The notes under the pieces are model-generated. The model was not told the origin of the DNA and searched no databases. It saw nothing but the letters and a program-made list of their open reading frames with translations. From an uncultured Butyricicoccus sp. (GTDB lineage Bacteria; Bacillota; Clostridia; Oscillospirales; Butyricicoccaceae), in contig URFQ01000059.1 in assembly GCA_900547195.1 (NCBI GenBank), forward strand, positions 1 to 16,335: DNA of 16,335 bases. Reading direction: 5' to 3'. The translations under genes and the position numbers were made by a program. The first letter of the stretch is position 1; each line of letters begins with the position of its first letter. Below are positions 6,980-13,655 of the stretch, one piece after another.

Positions 6980-8497
6980 TTAGCCCCTCCCTACTGCGGC
7001 GCGCATCAGGATCTCCTGCGTCGCGTCCTTCACATCGAATTCGCCGGTGATTTCGCCGCCTGCAACCGTCAGGATGCGGTCGCTCATGCCGAGGATCTCC
7101 TCCATTTCCGAGGAAATCATGATAATGACAACGCCCTTTTCCACCAGTTCGTTCATGATCTTATAAATTTCATACTTCGCGCCAACGTCGATGCCGCGGG
7201 TCGGCTCGTCGAGGATCATGACCTTGGGGTCGCTCATCAGCGCCTTGGCAAGGACAACCTTCTGCTGGTTGCCGCCCGAAAGCGTATTGACCGCCACGTC
7301 GATGCTCGGGGTCTTGGTGCGGATCTCTTCGACATATTTGGTCGTGTATGCGACCTCGGCGTCCTCGTTGAGGATGCCAAACTTCGACACCTTGTCCAGC
7401 GAAGACAGCGTGGTATTTTCCTTAATGCTCATAATCAGGTTCAGGCCCAGCTTTTTACGGTCTTCACTGACGATGAAATAGCCGGCTTTCAGCGCGTCCA
7501 GCGGGTTTTTAATATCGACTTTTTTGCCGTCAATATAGATTTCGCCGGCGCCCTTGGTGCGGAACGCACCGTAAACCGCGGTGAACAGCTCGGTGCGGCC
7601 GGCGCCCATCAGGCCGGAGATGCCGAGAATCTCGCCCTTATACGCCTTAAGGCTGACATTGTTGATCAGGTTGCGGTCCGGGATGTCCGGGTGCGGCACC
7701 GTAAAATTCCGAATTTCGAACCCGATTTCGCCGCGGGTATGCGGCACGCGCGGGAACAGGTTAGTCATTTCGCGGCCAACCATCAGGGAAATCATGTCGT
7801 CCTTGGTCATCTGGGACTTCGGACGGGTATCGATCGTCTCGCCGTCGCGCAGGACGGTGATATCGTCGCACAGACGCATGATCTCGTCCAGCCGGTGGGA
7901 AATGTAGATACAGGTCACGCCGCTTTGGCGCAGTTTGTCCACCAGATCGAGCAGGATATCCACTTCGGCTTCGGTCAGCGCCGCGGTCGGCTCGTCAAGC
8001 AGCAGCAGCTTGACGTCCCGCGCCAGCGCCTTGGCGATTTCCACCATCTGCTGCTGGCCAACGCCCAGGTTGCGAACCATTTCCTCCGGGTTGACGTCCA
8101 GCCCGACCTGCTTGAGCAGCTGCCGGCAGCGTTCGTGCTGCTCATCAAAATCAATGACGCCCATTTTATTCGGCTGATTATTGATGAATACATTTTCCGC
8201 TACGCTCATATCCGGGATCAGGTTCATCTCCTGATGGATGCAGGCGATGCCGGCTTTTTCTACGTCGCGGATGGTTTTGAACTTGCAATCCTTGCCATCG
8301 AATTTAACCGTGCCTTCATAGGTGCCATACGGATAAACGCCGCAGATGACCTTGATCAGCGTCGATTTGCCTGCGCCGTTCTCACCCACGAGCGCATGCA
8401 CGTGGCCGCGCTGTACATCGAACGAAACTTCAGACAACGCCTTTACGCCTGGGAAAACTTTTGTTATATTTTGCAGCTGCAAAATATAATCGGCCAT
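6980..8497 (-). CDS. xylG: XylG-type sugar ABC transporter ATPase (duplicated ATP-binding domains)
   Basis: A 505-residue cytoplasmic ATPase with two fused ABC domains, the standard form for monosaccharide importers. The first domain has Walker A GENGAGKST (38-46), an LGVGQQQ signature (144-150) and Walker B LLLLDEPTAAL; the second has the family's degenerate GLMGAGRTE (295-303) in place of Walker A, signature LSGGNQQKV (406-414) and Walker B VMILDEPTRGIDVG. So ATP hydrolysis is probably asymmetric, as usual in this family. The start at 8497 (MADYILQLQN) is chosen over a 33-codon extension because GGAGGTG lies 7 bases before it and domain homology begins here. The extension would overlap hairpins in the xylF-xylG gap. 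A perfect 26-bp palindrome covers codons 3-12. Confidence 0.92.
   Translation of the reverse strand: MADYILQLQNITKVFPGVKALSEVSFDVQRGHVHALVGENGAGKSTLIKVICGVYPYGTYEGTVKFDGKDCKFKTIRDVEKAGIACIHQEMNLIPDMSVAENVFINNQPNKMGVIDFDEQHERCRQLLKQVGLDVNPEEMVRNLGVGQQQMVEIAKALARDVKLLLLDEPTAALTEAEVDILLDLVDKLRQSGVTCIYISHRLDEIMRLCDDITVLRDGETIDTRPKSQMTKDDMISLMVGREMTNLFPRVPHTRGEIGFEIRNFTVPHPDIPDRNLINNVSLKAYKGEILGISGLMGAGRTELFTAVYGAFRTKGAGEIYIDGKKVDIKNPLDALKAGYFIVSEDRKKLGLNLIMSIKENTTLSSLDKVSKFGILNEDAEVAYTTKYVEEIRTKTPSIDVAVNTLSGGNQQKVVLAKALMSDPKVMILDEPTRGIDVGAKYEIYKIMNELVEKGVVIIMISSEMEEILGMSDRILTVAGGEITGEFDVKDATQEILMRAAVGRG
8464..8489. repeat. Perfect 26-bp palindrome inside the xylG start
   Basis: Bases 8464-8489 equal their own reverse complement throughout, with core TTTTGCAGCTGCAAAA. 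The palindrome begins 8 bases after the first base of the xylG start codon. In mRNA it could fold as a hairpin next to the initiation site; in DNA it could bind a dimeric protein. Confidence 0.6.
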
Positions 8498-8520
8498 AAA
8501 GCACACCTCCATTTTCGTGC

Positions 8521-8539
8521 TTCCGCGCCGCGCGCGGAA
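8521..8539 (-). other. Short hairpin before the xylG ribosome binding site
   Basis: TTCCGCG / CGCGGAA arms (7 bp, 5-base loop) sit about 12 bases upstream of the xylG GGAGGTG. With the adjacent terminator-like hairpin it suggests mRNA processing or stability control between xylF and xylG. Confidence 0.5.
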
Positions 8540-8546
8540 AATGGGT

Positions 8547-8594
8547 AAAAAGAATGCAGGGGACACGGTTGCCCGTTGCAGCCGTGCACCCCGC
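8547..8594 (-). terminator. Partial terminator between xylF and xylG
   Basis: On the minus strand, arms 8594-8582 and 8568-8556 pair over 13 positions with one mismatch and two G-U pairs, and are followed by AUUCUUUUU. This imperfect intrinsic terminator 34 bases after xylF would let only part of the transcripts continue into xylGH, giving the usual excess of binding protein over ATPase and permease. Confidence 0.65.
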
Positions 8595-8627
8595 ACTCCG
8601 TGAGTTATTCTACTGCGCCTGCCGGGC

Positions 8628-9770
8628 TTATTCCGCTGCCGGCCACTGATCCTTCGGTACGTTTGCGTAAACTTCCTCCAGCGAATGGAAGCCGTCGCGC
8701 TTTACGATGATGTCGTAGATGTTGTCCTTATCCACTGCCTCAACGTCAACCGTGAAGGAGTCCACGTCCTTGGTGTTGTTGCTCAGCTTCTGCCAGGTAC
8801 CGAGGCTGGAATCTACGCCGCTTACCGGGTCTGCGCCGGTTGCAATAGCAACAGCGAGCTCACAGGCCGCCCGATTCAGCGGGGCCAGGGGCTTGTAAAC
8901 GGTACCGGTCTGGGTGCCTTCGACGATTCTCTGGCAGGCGGCAAGGTCGGCGTCCTGGCCGCAGATCGGGACGGAACCAGCGAGGCCCTGTGCCGCAAGT
9001 GCCTGAACCGCGCCGCCGCAGGTGCCGTCGTTCGATGCAATGACGCCCTGCACGTCGTTGTTGGCAACGGTCAGGCCGTTCTCAGCATGCTTGAGCGCCT
9101 CATTCGGGTCCCAGCCCTTGCACCATTGGTCAAGGACGATCTTGATGTCGCCGCTGTCGATGTACGGTTTGAGCACATCTTCCTGGCCCTGCGCCACCAG
9201 ATGCGCGTTATTGTCTTCCGGCGCGCCCTTCAGCCAGATGTAGTTGCCCTTCGGGGCAGCGTCTACAACGAACTGTGCCTCTACCTGGCCGACCTTGTAG
9301 GAGTCAAAGGTAACGTAGTAGTCCAGATCGCAGTTCATGATGAAGCGGTCATATGCGATCACCTTGATGCCTGCGTCGTGTGCAGATTCTACGATCGGGC
9401 TTGCGGCCTCGGCGTCGAGCGACTGCACAATCATGACGTCAACGCCCTGGTTGATCAGGTTTTCACACTGCGAAACCTGCTTGTTCGCATCGTTGTTCGC
9501 GTTCTGGATGTTCAGAGTAAAGCCTTTGTCATCTGCGTATTTCTGGAACATCTCAATTTCGCGGTTCCAGCGCTCCTCGGTGGTGTTGCCGATCGACAGG
9601 CCGACAACAATGTCCTTAATGTCCTTGGTCTTGCCGCCGGCGGAAGAGCCGCCGGTGCTACCGGATGCCGAACCGCCGCCGCCTTGGCCCGCGGTGGTGC
9701 ATGCGGTCATTGAAAACGCCATGGCCGCGGTCATCAGTGCTGCAAGTACTCTTCTTGTGCTCTTCTTCAT
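8628..9770 (-). CDS. xylF: XylF/ChvE-type sugar-binding lipoprotein
   Basis: A 380-residue extracellular solute-binding lipoprotein of the periplasmic-binding-protein type 1 fold that delivers a monosaccharide to XylGH. Seen: signal peptide MKKSTRRVLAALMTAAMAFS with lipobox MTAC (Cys24), then a Gly/Ser-rich linker to about residue 50, then the mature domain with TTEERWNREIEMF, NANNDANKQVSQ, YDRFIMNCDLDYYVTFDS, GAPEDNNAHLVAQGQ, ASNDGTCGGAVQAL and GQDADLAACQRI. These match D-xylose-binding proteins closely, though ChvE-like multi-sugar binders share them, so xylose is likely but not proven. AGGAGGAG precedes the ATG by 5-6 bases. First gene of the transporter unit, with a leader of about 226 bases containing several dyads. 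Confidence 0.9.
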   Translation of the reverse strand: MKKSTRRVLAALMTAAMAFSMTACTTAGQGGGGSASGSTGGSSAGGKTKDIKDIVVGLSIGNTTEERWNREIEMFQKYADDKGFTLNIQNANNDANKQVSQCENLINQGVDVMIVQSLDAEAASPIVESAHDAGIKVIAYDRFIMNCDLDYYVTFDSYKVGQVEAQFVVDAAPKGNYIWLKGAPEDNNAHLVAQGQEDVLKPYIDSGDIKIVLDQWCKGWDPNEALKHAENGLTVANNDVQGVIASNDGTCGGAVQALAAQGLAGSVPICGQDADLAACQRIVEGTQTGTVYKPLAPLNRAACELAVAIATGADPVSGVDSSLGTWQKLSNNTKDVDSFTVDVEAVDKDNIYDIIVKRDGFHSLEEVYANVPKDQWPAAE

Positions 9771-9804
9771 TTCTTCTCCTCCTTGAAATAAAGTTCTTCT
9801 TCTC

Positions 9805-9833
9805 TATACAAACCGGCCGGGCCGGTCTATATA
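9805..9833. promoter_or_regulatory. Long dyad in the xylF leader
   Basis: accggcc and ggccggt meet around a single central base (9819). The arms extend to 14 bp (9805-9818 / 9820-9833) with one mismatch and, on minus-strand RNA, one G-U pair. It ends about 35 bases before the xylF start. Either a strong leader hairpin or a repressor operator. Confidence 0.5.
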
Positions 9834-9867
9834 CAAAATAAATTGCCCCCTCCCCTCGTTCCATTTA

Positions 9868-9879
9868 TTTACATGTAAA
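9868..9879. repeat. 12-bp perfect palindrome in the xylF leader
   Basis: tttacatgtaaa is self-complementary and lies about 100 bases upstream of the xylF start, between the other leader dyads. Possible binding site of a dimeric regulator; could be chance in AT-rich DNA. Confidence 0.35.
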
Positions 9880-9955
9880 CGAAGAAAGAGCATTTTTAAG
9901 GCCTCCGCTCACGCAATGCGCAAGCACGCCATGCAGCAATATTTATTTAAAGCAC

Positions 9956-9984
9956 TTGCACAGCACTTATAATATTTTGTGCAA
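9956..9984. promoter_or_regulatory. Inverted repeat at the start of the xylF transcript
   Basis: ttgcaca (9956-9962) and tgtgcaa (9978-9984) form a perfect 7-bp inverted repeat with 15 bases between, roughly +12 to +40 of the predicted transcript. The position suits a repressor operator or a 5'-end hairpin. Confidence 0.45.
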
Positions 9985-10002
9985 TCTGCCAAGTATGGGT
10001 TT

Positions 10003-10008
10003 ATTATA
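10003..10008 (-). promoter_or_regulatory. Extended -10 promoter of the xylFGH unit
   Basis: Minus-strand TGTGCTATAAT carries a perfect -10 (TATAAT) with the extended TGN motif. The hexamer 17 bases upstream, TAGAAT, is a poor -35, typical of an extended -10 or activator-dependent promoter. The start near 9996 gives a leader of about 226 bases. The same 11-mer occurs before the AraC gene. Confidence 0.6.
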
Positions 10009-10172
10009 GCACAGTAATTTGTACAATTCTAGCAAATTGTTGCGAAATTATCTGATATTTTATCGGATTCTTGTCTACTTTAACGATACATTTCCAAAAT
10101 TTTTTTGCAGCAGAAATCTGTGCATGCCAGCTGCCGTCCCGCAGTATTTGCTGCGGCCGAATTATGTAATTC

Positions 10173-10192
10173 ACTTTTGCAAATGCACTTTC
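10173..10192. promoter_or_regulatory. Candidate operator, copy 2 (upstream of xylF)
   Basis: acttttgcaaat at 10173-10184 is followed by a second acttt at 10187, 14 bp after the first: the same sequence and spacing as at 5560-5580. It lies about 180 bases upstream of the predicted xylF start, more like an activator or looping site. Confidence 0.45.
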
Positions 10193-10658
10193 TATATCCT
10201 GTTTATACTGTACTTCTTTTTTGTTTCATTGTCAATACAATTTTGCATCGTGGATAATTTTCATGGAAAAGACGATTTTTCGCGATCCGTTTTGTTTGTT
10301 TTTACCAAAGCCGTGCTGCTTTTCTACCGCATGGTTTTCTGATGGCGGTTTTTGCTCCCTTGGATAATCCCGCTTACGCACCTATTATATAGCCGTTCTA
10401 AAAAACTACCTTGCGTTTATTGCTCTAAAAACTTGTTTCTATTCTATATTTATCCACAAATTTTTCATTTATCTTCCATTTCTTGCATATATAAGATTTT
10501 GTTTTTTTAGCAGATACGATAAAGTTTACAAACCGGTTCCCTGTTTTTTTGCAGATTTGTACACTTGTTCATCACAATGCACAGATTAGCTCGCAATGAA
10601 TTAGAACATTTTACCATGCGCAACTTTCAACAGCCTTTCTGATTTGTTTTCGTAATTT

Positions 10659-10684
10659 CGGAAGGATTTTTTCGCGGCCTTCCG
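10659..10684. terminator. Hairpin downstream of the AraC gene
   Basis: cggaagg and ccttccg (7-bp arms, 12-base loop) lie 20 bases after the AraC stop codon. On the minus strand the following bases are A-rich, not U-rich, so as an AraC terminator it is weak; on the plus strand TTTCTCCTGTTT follows. Orientation unresolved. Confidence 0.4.
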
Positions 10685-10703
10685 TTTCTCCTGTTTCTTG
10701 CCG

Positions 10704-11588
10704 TCACGCTTTGCGAAGGGACTGCCGGGAACGCACGCTTAAGGCGCGGTATTTGCTTGGCGGCATGCCTACAATTTTTGAAAATACCTGGCTGAACCGG
10801 TTAGGATCGTCATACCCGACCACGCTTGCAATATTTGTGACGCTGCAATCCGTGCTGGTAAGCAGCGATTGCGCTTCTCCAACACGTCTGCGCGTCCGGT
10901 ATTGCATCAGGGAGCAATGAAACGTGTCCGAAAAAATATGGGCTGCATAGAATCGGTTGATATGGAAATGGCCTGCAAGTTCCTCCAGGGTAAAACTCTG
11001 CGTATAGTTCTGATCGATATACCGCCGTATTTCCTCTGCCAGCGAAAGATTGTCCTGTAGCGTGCCAGACGGGTTGCGGCCCATATTCGAAAGGGCAGTC
11101 TCCAACACAGCGAGCAACGACTGTAAAAAGCCCTGCGCAAAAGCGGAGGTCTGCGATGACTGTTCTAGAAGCCCGCGTTCCAAGGCCTCAAAGCCATGCA
11201 GGAGGAACGGGAAAGACATGCCGCTTTGGATAACGTAATTTGACGGACCAGCAGCAATATGCCCACTTGGAAGCCCGGCGAGATGCAGCCCTGCTACGCC
11301 GCATAAGAAAAAGCGCATGGACTCACCGCCGCTGCAGGATAAGTCTTGGTGCAGCACATCGGTATTGTACAAGACCAGATCCCCGGGCTTGCTGCGGTAT
11401 TCCCGCCCATCAATGATATGGACGCCACACCCTTCATACACCAGCCCGATTTCCGTAATGTCAGCATGGCTATGGATCGCGCGTACCTTTCCACTGTTGT
11501 CAACTTCGGTATTGGTCAGATAAGCGATACGCGGCCGGCCTATCAGGCGCTGTGCCGGCGCCGCCGGAATTGCATGCATATGGATCAT
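10704..11588 (-). CDS. AraC-family transcriptional regulator with N-terminal cupin
   Basis: A 294-residue DNA-binding regulator. An N-terminal AraC-type cupin (about 35-95, with IHSHADITEIGLVYEG and the KPGDLVLYNTDVLH strand) probably binds a sugar or polyol. The C-terminus (about 182-285) has the two-helix-turn-helix AraC domain: FTLEELAGHFHINRFYAAHIF, then CSVTNIASVVGYDDPNRFSQVF and KIVGMPPSKYR. The start at 11588 is chosen over the ATG at 11648 because GGAGG lies 8 bases before it and the upstream ATG would overlap the -10. It is divergent from the symporter-iolI-iolG operon, so it most likely controls that operon; control of xylF, on its other side, is also possible. Ligand unknown. Confidence 0.9.
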   Translation of the reverse strand: MIHMHAIPAAPAQRLIGRPRIAYLTNTEVDNSGKVRAIHSHADITEIGLVYEGCGVHIIDGREYRSKPGDLVLYNTDVLHQDLSCSGGESMRFFLCGVAGLHLAGLPSGHIAAGPSNYVIQSGMSFPFLLHGFEALERGLLEQSSQTSAFAQGFLQSLLAVLETALSNMGRNPSGTLQDNLSLAEEIRRYIDQNYTQSFTLEELAGHFHINRFYAAHIFSDTFHCSLMQYRTRRRVGEAQSLLTSTDCSVTNIASVVGYDDPNRFSQVFSKIVGMPPSKYRALSVRSRQSLRKA

Positions 11589-11627
11589 TGCAGAGCCTCC
11601 AAAACCATAATATCTATCTGTTACGTC

Positions 11628-11633
11628 ATTATA
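11628..11633 (-). promoter_or_regulatory. Extended -10 promoter of the AraC gene
   Basis: Minus-strand TGTGCTATAAT gives a perfect -10 (11633-11628) with an extended TGN. The -35 position reads AAGGTA, which is poor. The start near 11621 leaves about 33 bases to the ATG at 11588. Confidence 0.55.
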
Positions 11634-11694
11634 GCACACAGGCCGCAAGATACCTTCTAATTTTTGCTCCTTCCTCCCGAAAGATATGTTAAAA

Positions 11695-11723
11695 ATGACA
11701 TTTCCTTTGCTATTTATGACATT
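11695..11723. promoter_or_regulatory. Direct repeat with 21-bp spacing, candidate AraC-family operator
   Basis: atgacatt occurs at 11695-11702 and 11716-11723, exactly 21 bp (two helical turns) apart in the same orientation. AraC-family dimers often bind direct repeats on one DNA face at this spacing. It lies about 75-100 bp upstream of the AraC start. Confidence 0.45.
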
Positions 11724-11740
11724 CTGTTTTTCCGCCTTTC

Positions 11741-11799
11741 ATTTATTGCTCTTTTTTTAAAAACAACTGTCCCGTTGCTCTCTGCGGAAAGCAATAAAT
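11741..11799. repeat. 10-bp inverted repeat in the divergent region
   Basis: atttattgct (11741-11750) and agcaataaat (11790-11799) are perfect inverted copies 39 bases apart. The 11-mer tttattgctct recurs at 10416-10426, and attgctct at 12097. Possible protein sites or a long-loop hairpin. Confidence 0.4.
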
Positions 11800-11805
11800 A
11801 GATAT

Positions 11806-11816
11806 ACTTTTGCAAA
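11806..11816. promoter_or_regulatory. Candidate operator, copy 3 (divergent region)
   Basis: acttttgcaaa matches 11 bases of copies 1 and 2. Including the preceding bases, atatactttt also matches the second half of copy 1. The 14-bp-spaced second half is missing here. Confidence 0.35.
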
Positions 11817-12126
11817 GAAAAAACACACATATGGCTTGGAATTTTTCAGCAAAAACCCTCCCCGTCTTTTAAAACTTGCGCCTTCGTCAAAACATCTAAT
11901 TCCATAGTTTTTATTTTGTGCGTTCTTTCTTTTTTATTTTGCTACTTGCACAATATCACTCCCTTTTAATTATATAAAAATGCCAAGTTCAAATCATTTT
12001 ACAAATGCCGGATGTATTACATTTTATGGCTTTTTCATAAATTTGGCTTGCTAATCTAGAAAAAACACATAAAAAAACCGCAATAATTTCAAGGTAATTG
12101 CTCTTTGGAAAGACAATAATGGCTAT

Positions 12127-12146
12127 GCTGAACCCAGCGGTTCAGC
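12127..12146. promoter_or_regulatory. Perfect hairpin or operator dyad before the symporter gene
   Basis: gctgaacc and ggttcagc (8 bp, 4-base loop cagc) lie 62-82 bases upstream of the symporter start, in the probable leader. There is no U-tract, so it is not a terminator. Confidence 0.45.
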
Positions 12147-12208
12147 GCCATGGCAAAAGCGCAAACCGAGCGTTGGAAGAAGAATGTTTGAATCTGGAGG
12201 AAGACCTT

Positions 12209-13636
12209 ATGAGCACCAAAAAGAAAGCCCTTGCGTCCGGCGGTGAGCAACCGGACAGCATGCCCGTACAGGCGCCAGGCAGCCGCCTGAAAGCCGGCGA
12301 ACGGCTGGCTTACGGTTGCGGCGACACGGCCTGCAACATCGTCTTTGGGATGATCAGTACGCTGCTCACCCTGTTCTATACCGACTATGCCGGGATCTCG
12401 GTAGCGACCGTCGGCCTGGTCATGCTAATTTCACGTATTTTTGACGGCACCTCGGACGTCATCATGGGCCTCATTGTAAACCGGACCAATTCCAAATGGG
12501 GCAAGGCCCGCCCGTGGATCTTATGGATGAGCGTGCCCTACTGTATTTCCGCGGTGATGCTATTTACTGTGCCGCAGACTTCGGCAAGCCTGCAGTTCTG
12601 GTACATATTCATCACGTACAATTTAACCACCACGATCCTCTACACAGCCATCAACGTCCCTTACGGCACCCTGTCTACGATGATGACCCGTTCCTCCCAT
12701 GAGCGCGACCTGCTTTCCGTGTTCCGCATGTCAATGGCGCCGGTTGGCCGTATTATTTCCGTCACCTTGACGATGCCGGTGGTCAAGCTGTTCGGCGACA
12801 CCAAAGAGGCATGGATGAAGGCCATGGTCATGTGGTCGGCGATCGCTTTTGTAATGCTGATTATCTGCTTTGCGCGCTGCAAGGAGCGCGTACAAATTCA
12901 GGCGGCGGCAAAGTCCGACGTACCGCTGGGCAAAAACGTGAAAGCCCTTCTCACGAACCGGTATTTTTGGGCGGTGCTCATCCTGTGGACGGTCACCTGC
13001 GTACACGGCACCCTGGTTGGCACCGACCTGCCGTATTACTGCAAATACCTGTTCGGCAACGACAGTTGGATGTACAGCGTCCTATACCTGGCGGAAGCTG
13101 GCACGCTTGTTGTAGGCGCCATGCTGTGCCCACTGCTGCTCCAGCGGTTTACCAAGCGCGACCTGGCGCTCTGGGGCTGTATCCTCGCCATTGCCGCGCA
13201 TGCAACCCTGATCCTGAACCCACGCAGCTTCACGCTGGCGCTGGCCAGCAGTATTGTCCGTGCGCTGGGCGAAGCCCCGCTGACTGCAATTGTCTTTGGT
13301 ATGATGGGCGACGTCATCGAATATGGGCAGTGGAAAACCCACATCCGGCAGGAAGCCCTGATCTTCGGCGGCGGCAGCTTGGGCTTTAAGATCGGCACCG
13401 GCATCACCAGCGCAGCCATCACCAAATTGATGGACGCAAGCGGCTATATGAGCTTTGCAGGCGGTTCGGTTGCCCAGCCGAAAGAAGCGCTGATGATGAT
13501 CCAGAACATTTACCTATATGGCCCGCTGATCATTTGGGCAATTGCGGCGGCCGTCCTTCTGGTGTACAAGCTGGACGGGCAGTACCCTTCTATCATGGCG
13601 GAACTGGAAGCGCGCGAAGCACGCGGCGAAATGTAA
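12209..13636 (+). CDS. GPH/MelB-family cation-coupled sugar symporter
   Basis: A 475-residue inner-membrane transporter of the glycoside-pentoside-hexuronide family (MFS superfamily), with about twelve hydrophobic segments. Seen: ERLAYGCGDTACN near the first helix (Asp40, at the position of a sugar-contacting Asp in MelB), then RIFDGTSDVIMG with Asp79 and Asp83 matching the MelB cation-site Asp pair, then NSKWGKARPWIL. These support Na+ or H+ symport. The start at 12209 is chosen over an upstream TTG frame because GGAGG lies 9 bases before it and homology begins soon after. First gene of the operon with iolI (19 bases later) and iolG, so it probably imports an inositol isomer or inositol-containing sugar, although usual inositol carriers (IolT) belong to another MFS family. 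Confidence 0.88.
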   Translation: MSTKKKALASGGEQPDSMPVQAPGSRLKAGERLAYGCGDTACNIVFGMISTLLTLFYTDYAGISVATVGLVMLISRIFDGTSDVIMGLIVNRTNSKWGKARPWILWMSVPYCISAVMLFTVPQTSASLQFWYIFITYNLTTTILYTAINVPYGTLSTMMTRSSHERDLLSVFRMSMAPVGRIISVTLTMPVVKLFGDTKEAWMKAMVMWSAIAFVMLIICFARCKERVQIQAAAKSDVPLGKNVKALLTNRYFWAVLILWTVTCVHGTLVGTDLPYYCKYLFGNDSWMYSVLYLAEAGTLVVGAMLCPLLLQRFTKRDLALWGCILAIAAHATLILNPRSFTLALASSIVRALGEAPLTAIVFGMMGDVIEYGQWKTHIRQEALIFGGGSLGFKIGTGITSAAITKLMDASGYMSFAGGSVAQPKEALMMIQNIYLYGPLIIWAIAAAVLLVYKLDGQYPSIMAELEAREARGEM

Positions 13637-13655
13637 AGGCAAAGGAGTATACACA

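Larger units (their letters stand above)
9771..10703. other. 933-base AT-rich intergenic region between xylF and the AraC gene
   Basis: No convincing gene on either strand. The only sizeable ORF (10019-10342, plus) has no good ribosome binding site and a composition expected of AT-rich non-coding DNA. The xylF side holds the promoter -10 (10003-10008), dyads (9805-9833, 9868-9879, 9956-9984) and candidate operator copy 2. The AraC side ends in a 7-bp hairpin (10659-10684). A perfect ccgcag/ctgcgg hairpin lies at 10139-10156, and an isolated minus-strand TATAAT at 10389-10384 with no good -35. The rest (about 10200-10650) is T-rich without clear structure. Confidence 0.6.
11589..12208. other. 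620-base divergent regulatory region between the AraC gene and the symporter
   Basis: AT-rich and without a convincing gene. It holds the AraC promoter, a 21-bp-spaced direct repeat (11695-11723), a 10-bp inverted repeat (11741-11799), candidate operator copy 3 (11806-11816) and a perfect hairpin near the symporter start (12127-12146). A plus-strand promoter is not clear: ttgcac at 11946 with tatata at 11971 has a 19-base spacer, suggesting activator dependence. Confidence 0.6.

Noticed and set aside
8498..8596. A 33-codon N-terminal extension of xylG
   Set aside because: The extension crosses two intercistronic hairpins, is Arg/Phe-rich without homology, and the ATG at 8497 has a strong ribosome binding site.
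9868..9879. CcpA catabolite-control (cre) site near the sugar promoters
   Set aside because: No sequence near the xylB, xylF or symporter promoters fits the cre consensus well; the palindrome here lacks the central CG.
10019..10342. A 107-codon plus-strand open frame in the AT-rich gap
   Set aside because: No good ribosome binding site, Phe/Tyr/Leu-rich translation expected from AT-rich DNA, and it overlaps the xylF promoter and a candidate operator.
12098..12208. A TTG-initiated extension of the symporter gene
   Set aside because: It covers a leader hairpin and has no homology to GPH carriers; the ATG at 12209 has GGAGG at good spacing.
13542..13655. Upstream in-frame extension of iolI overlapping the symporter gene
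   Set aside because: The extension lies in another frame of the symporter's 3' end, and IolI homology begins at the GTG at 13656 with its own ribosome binding site.
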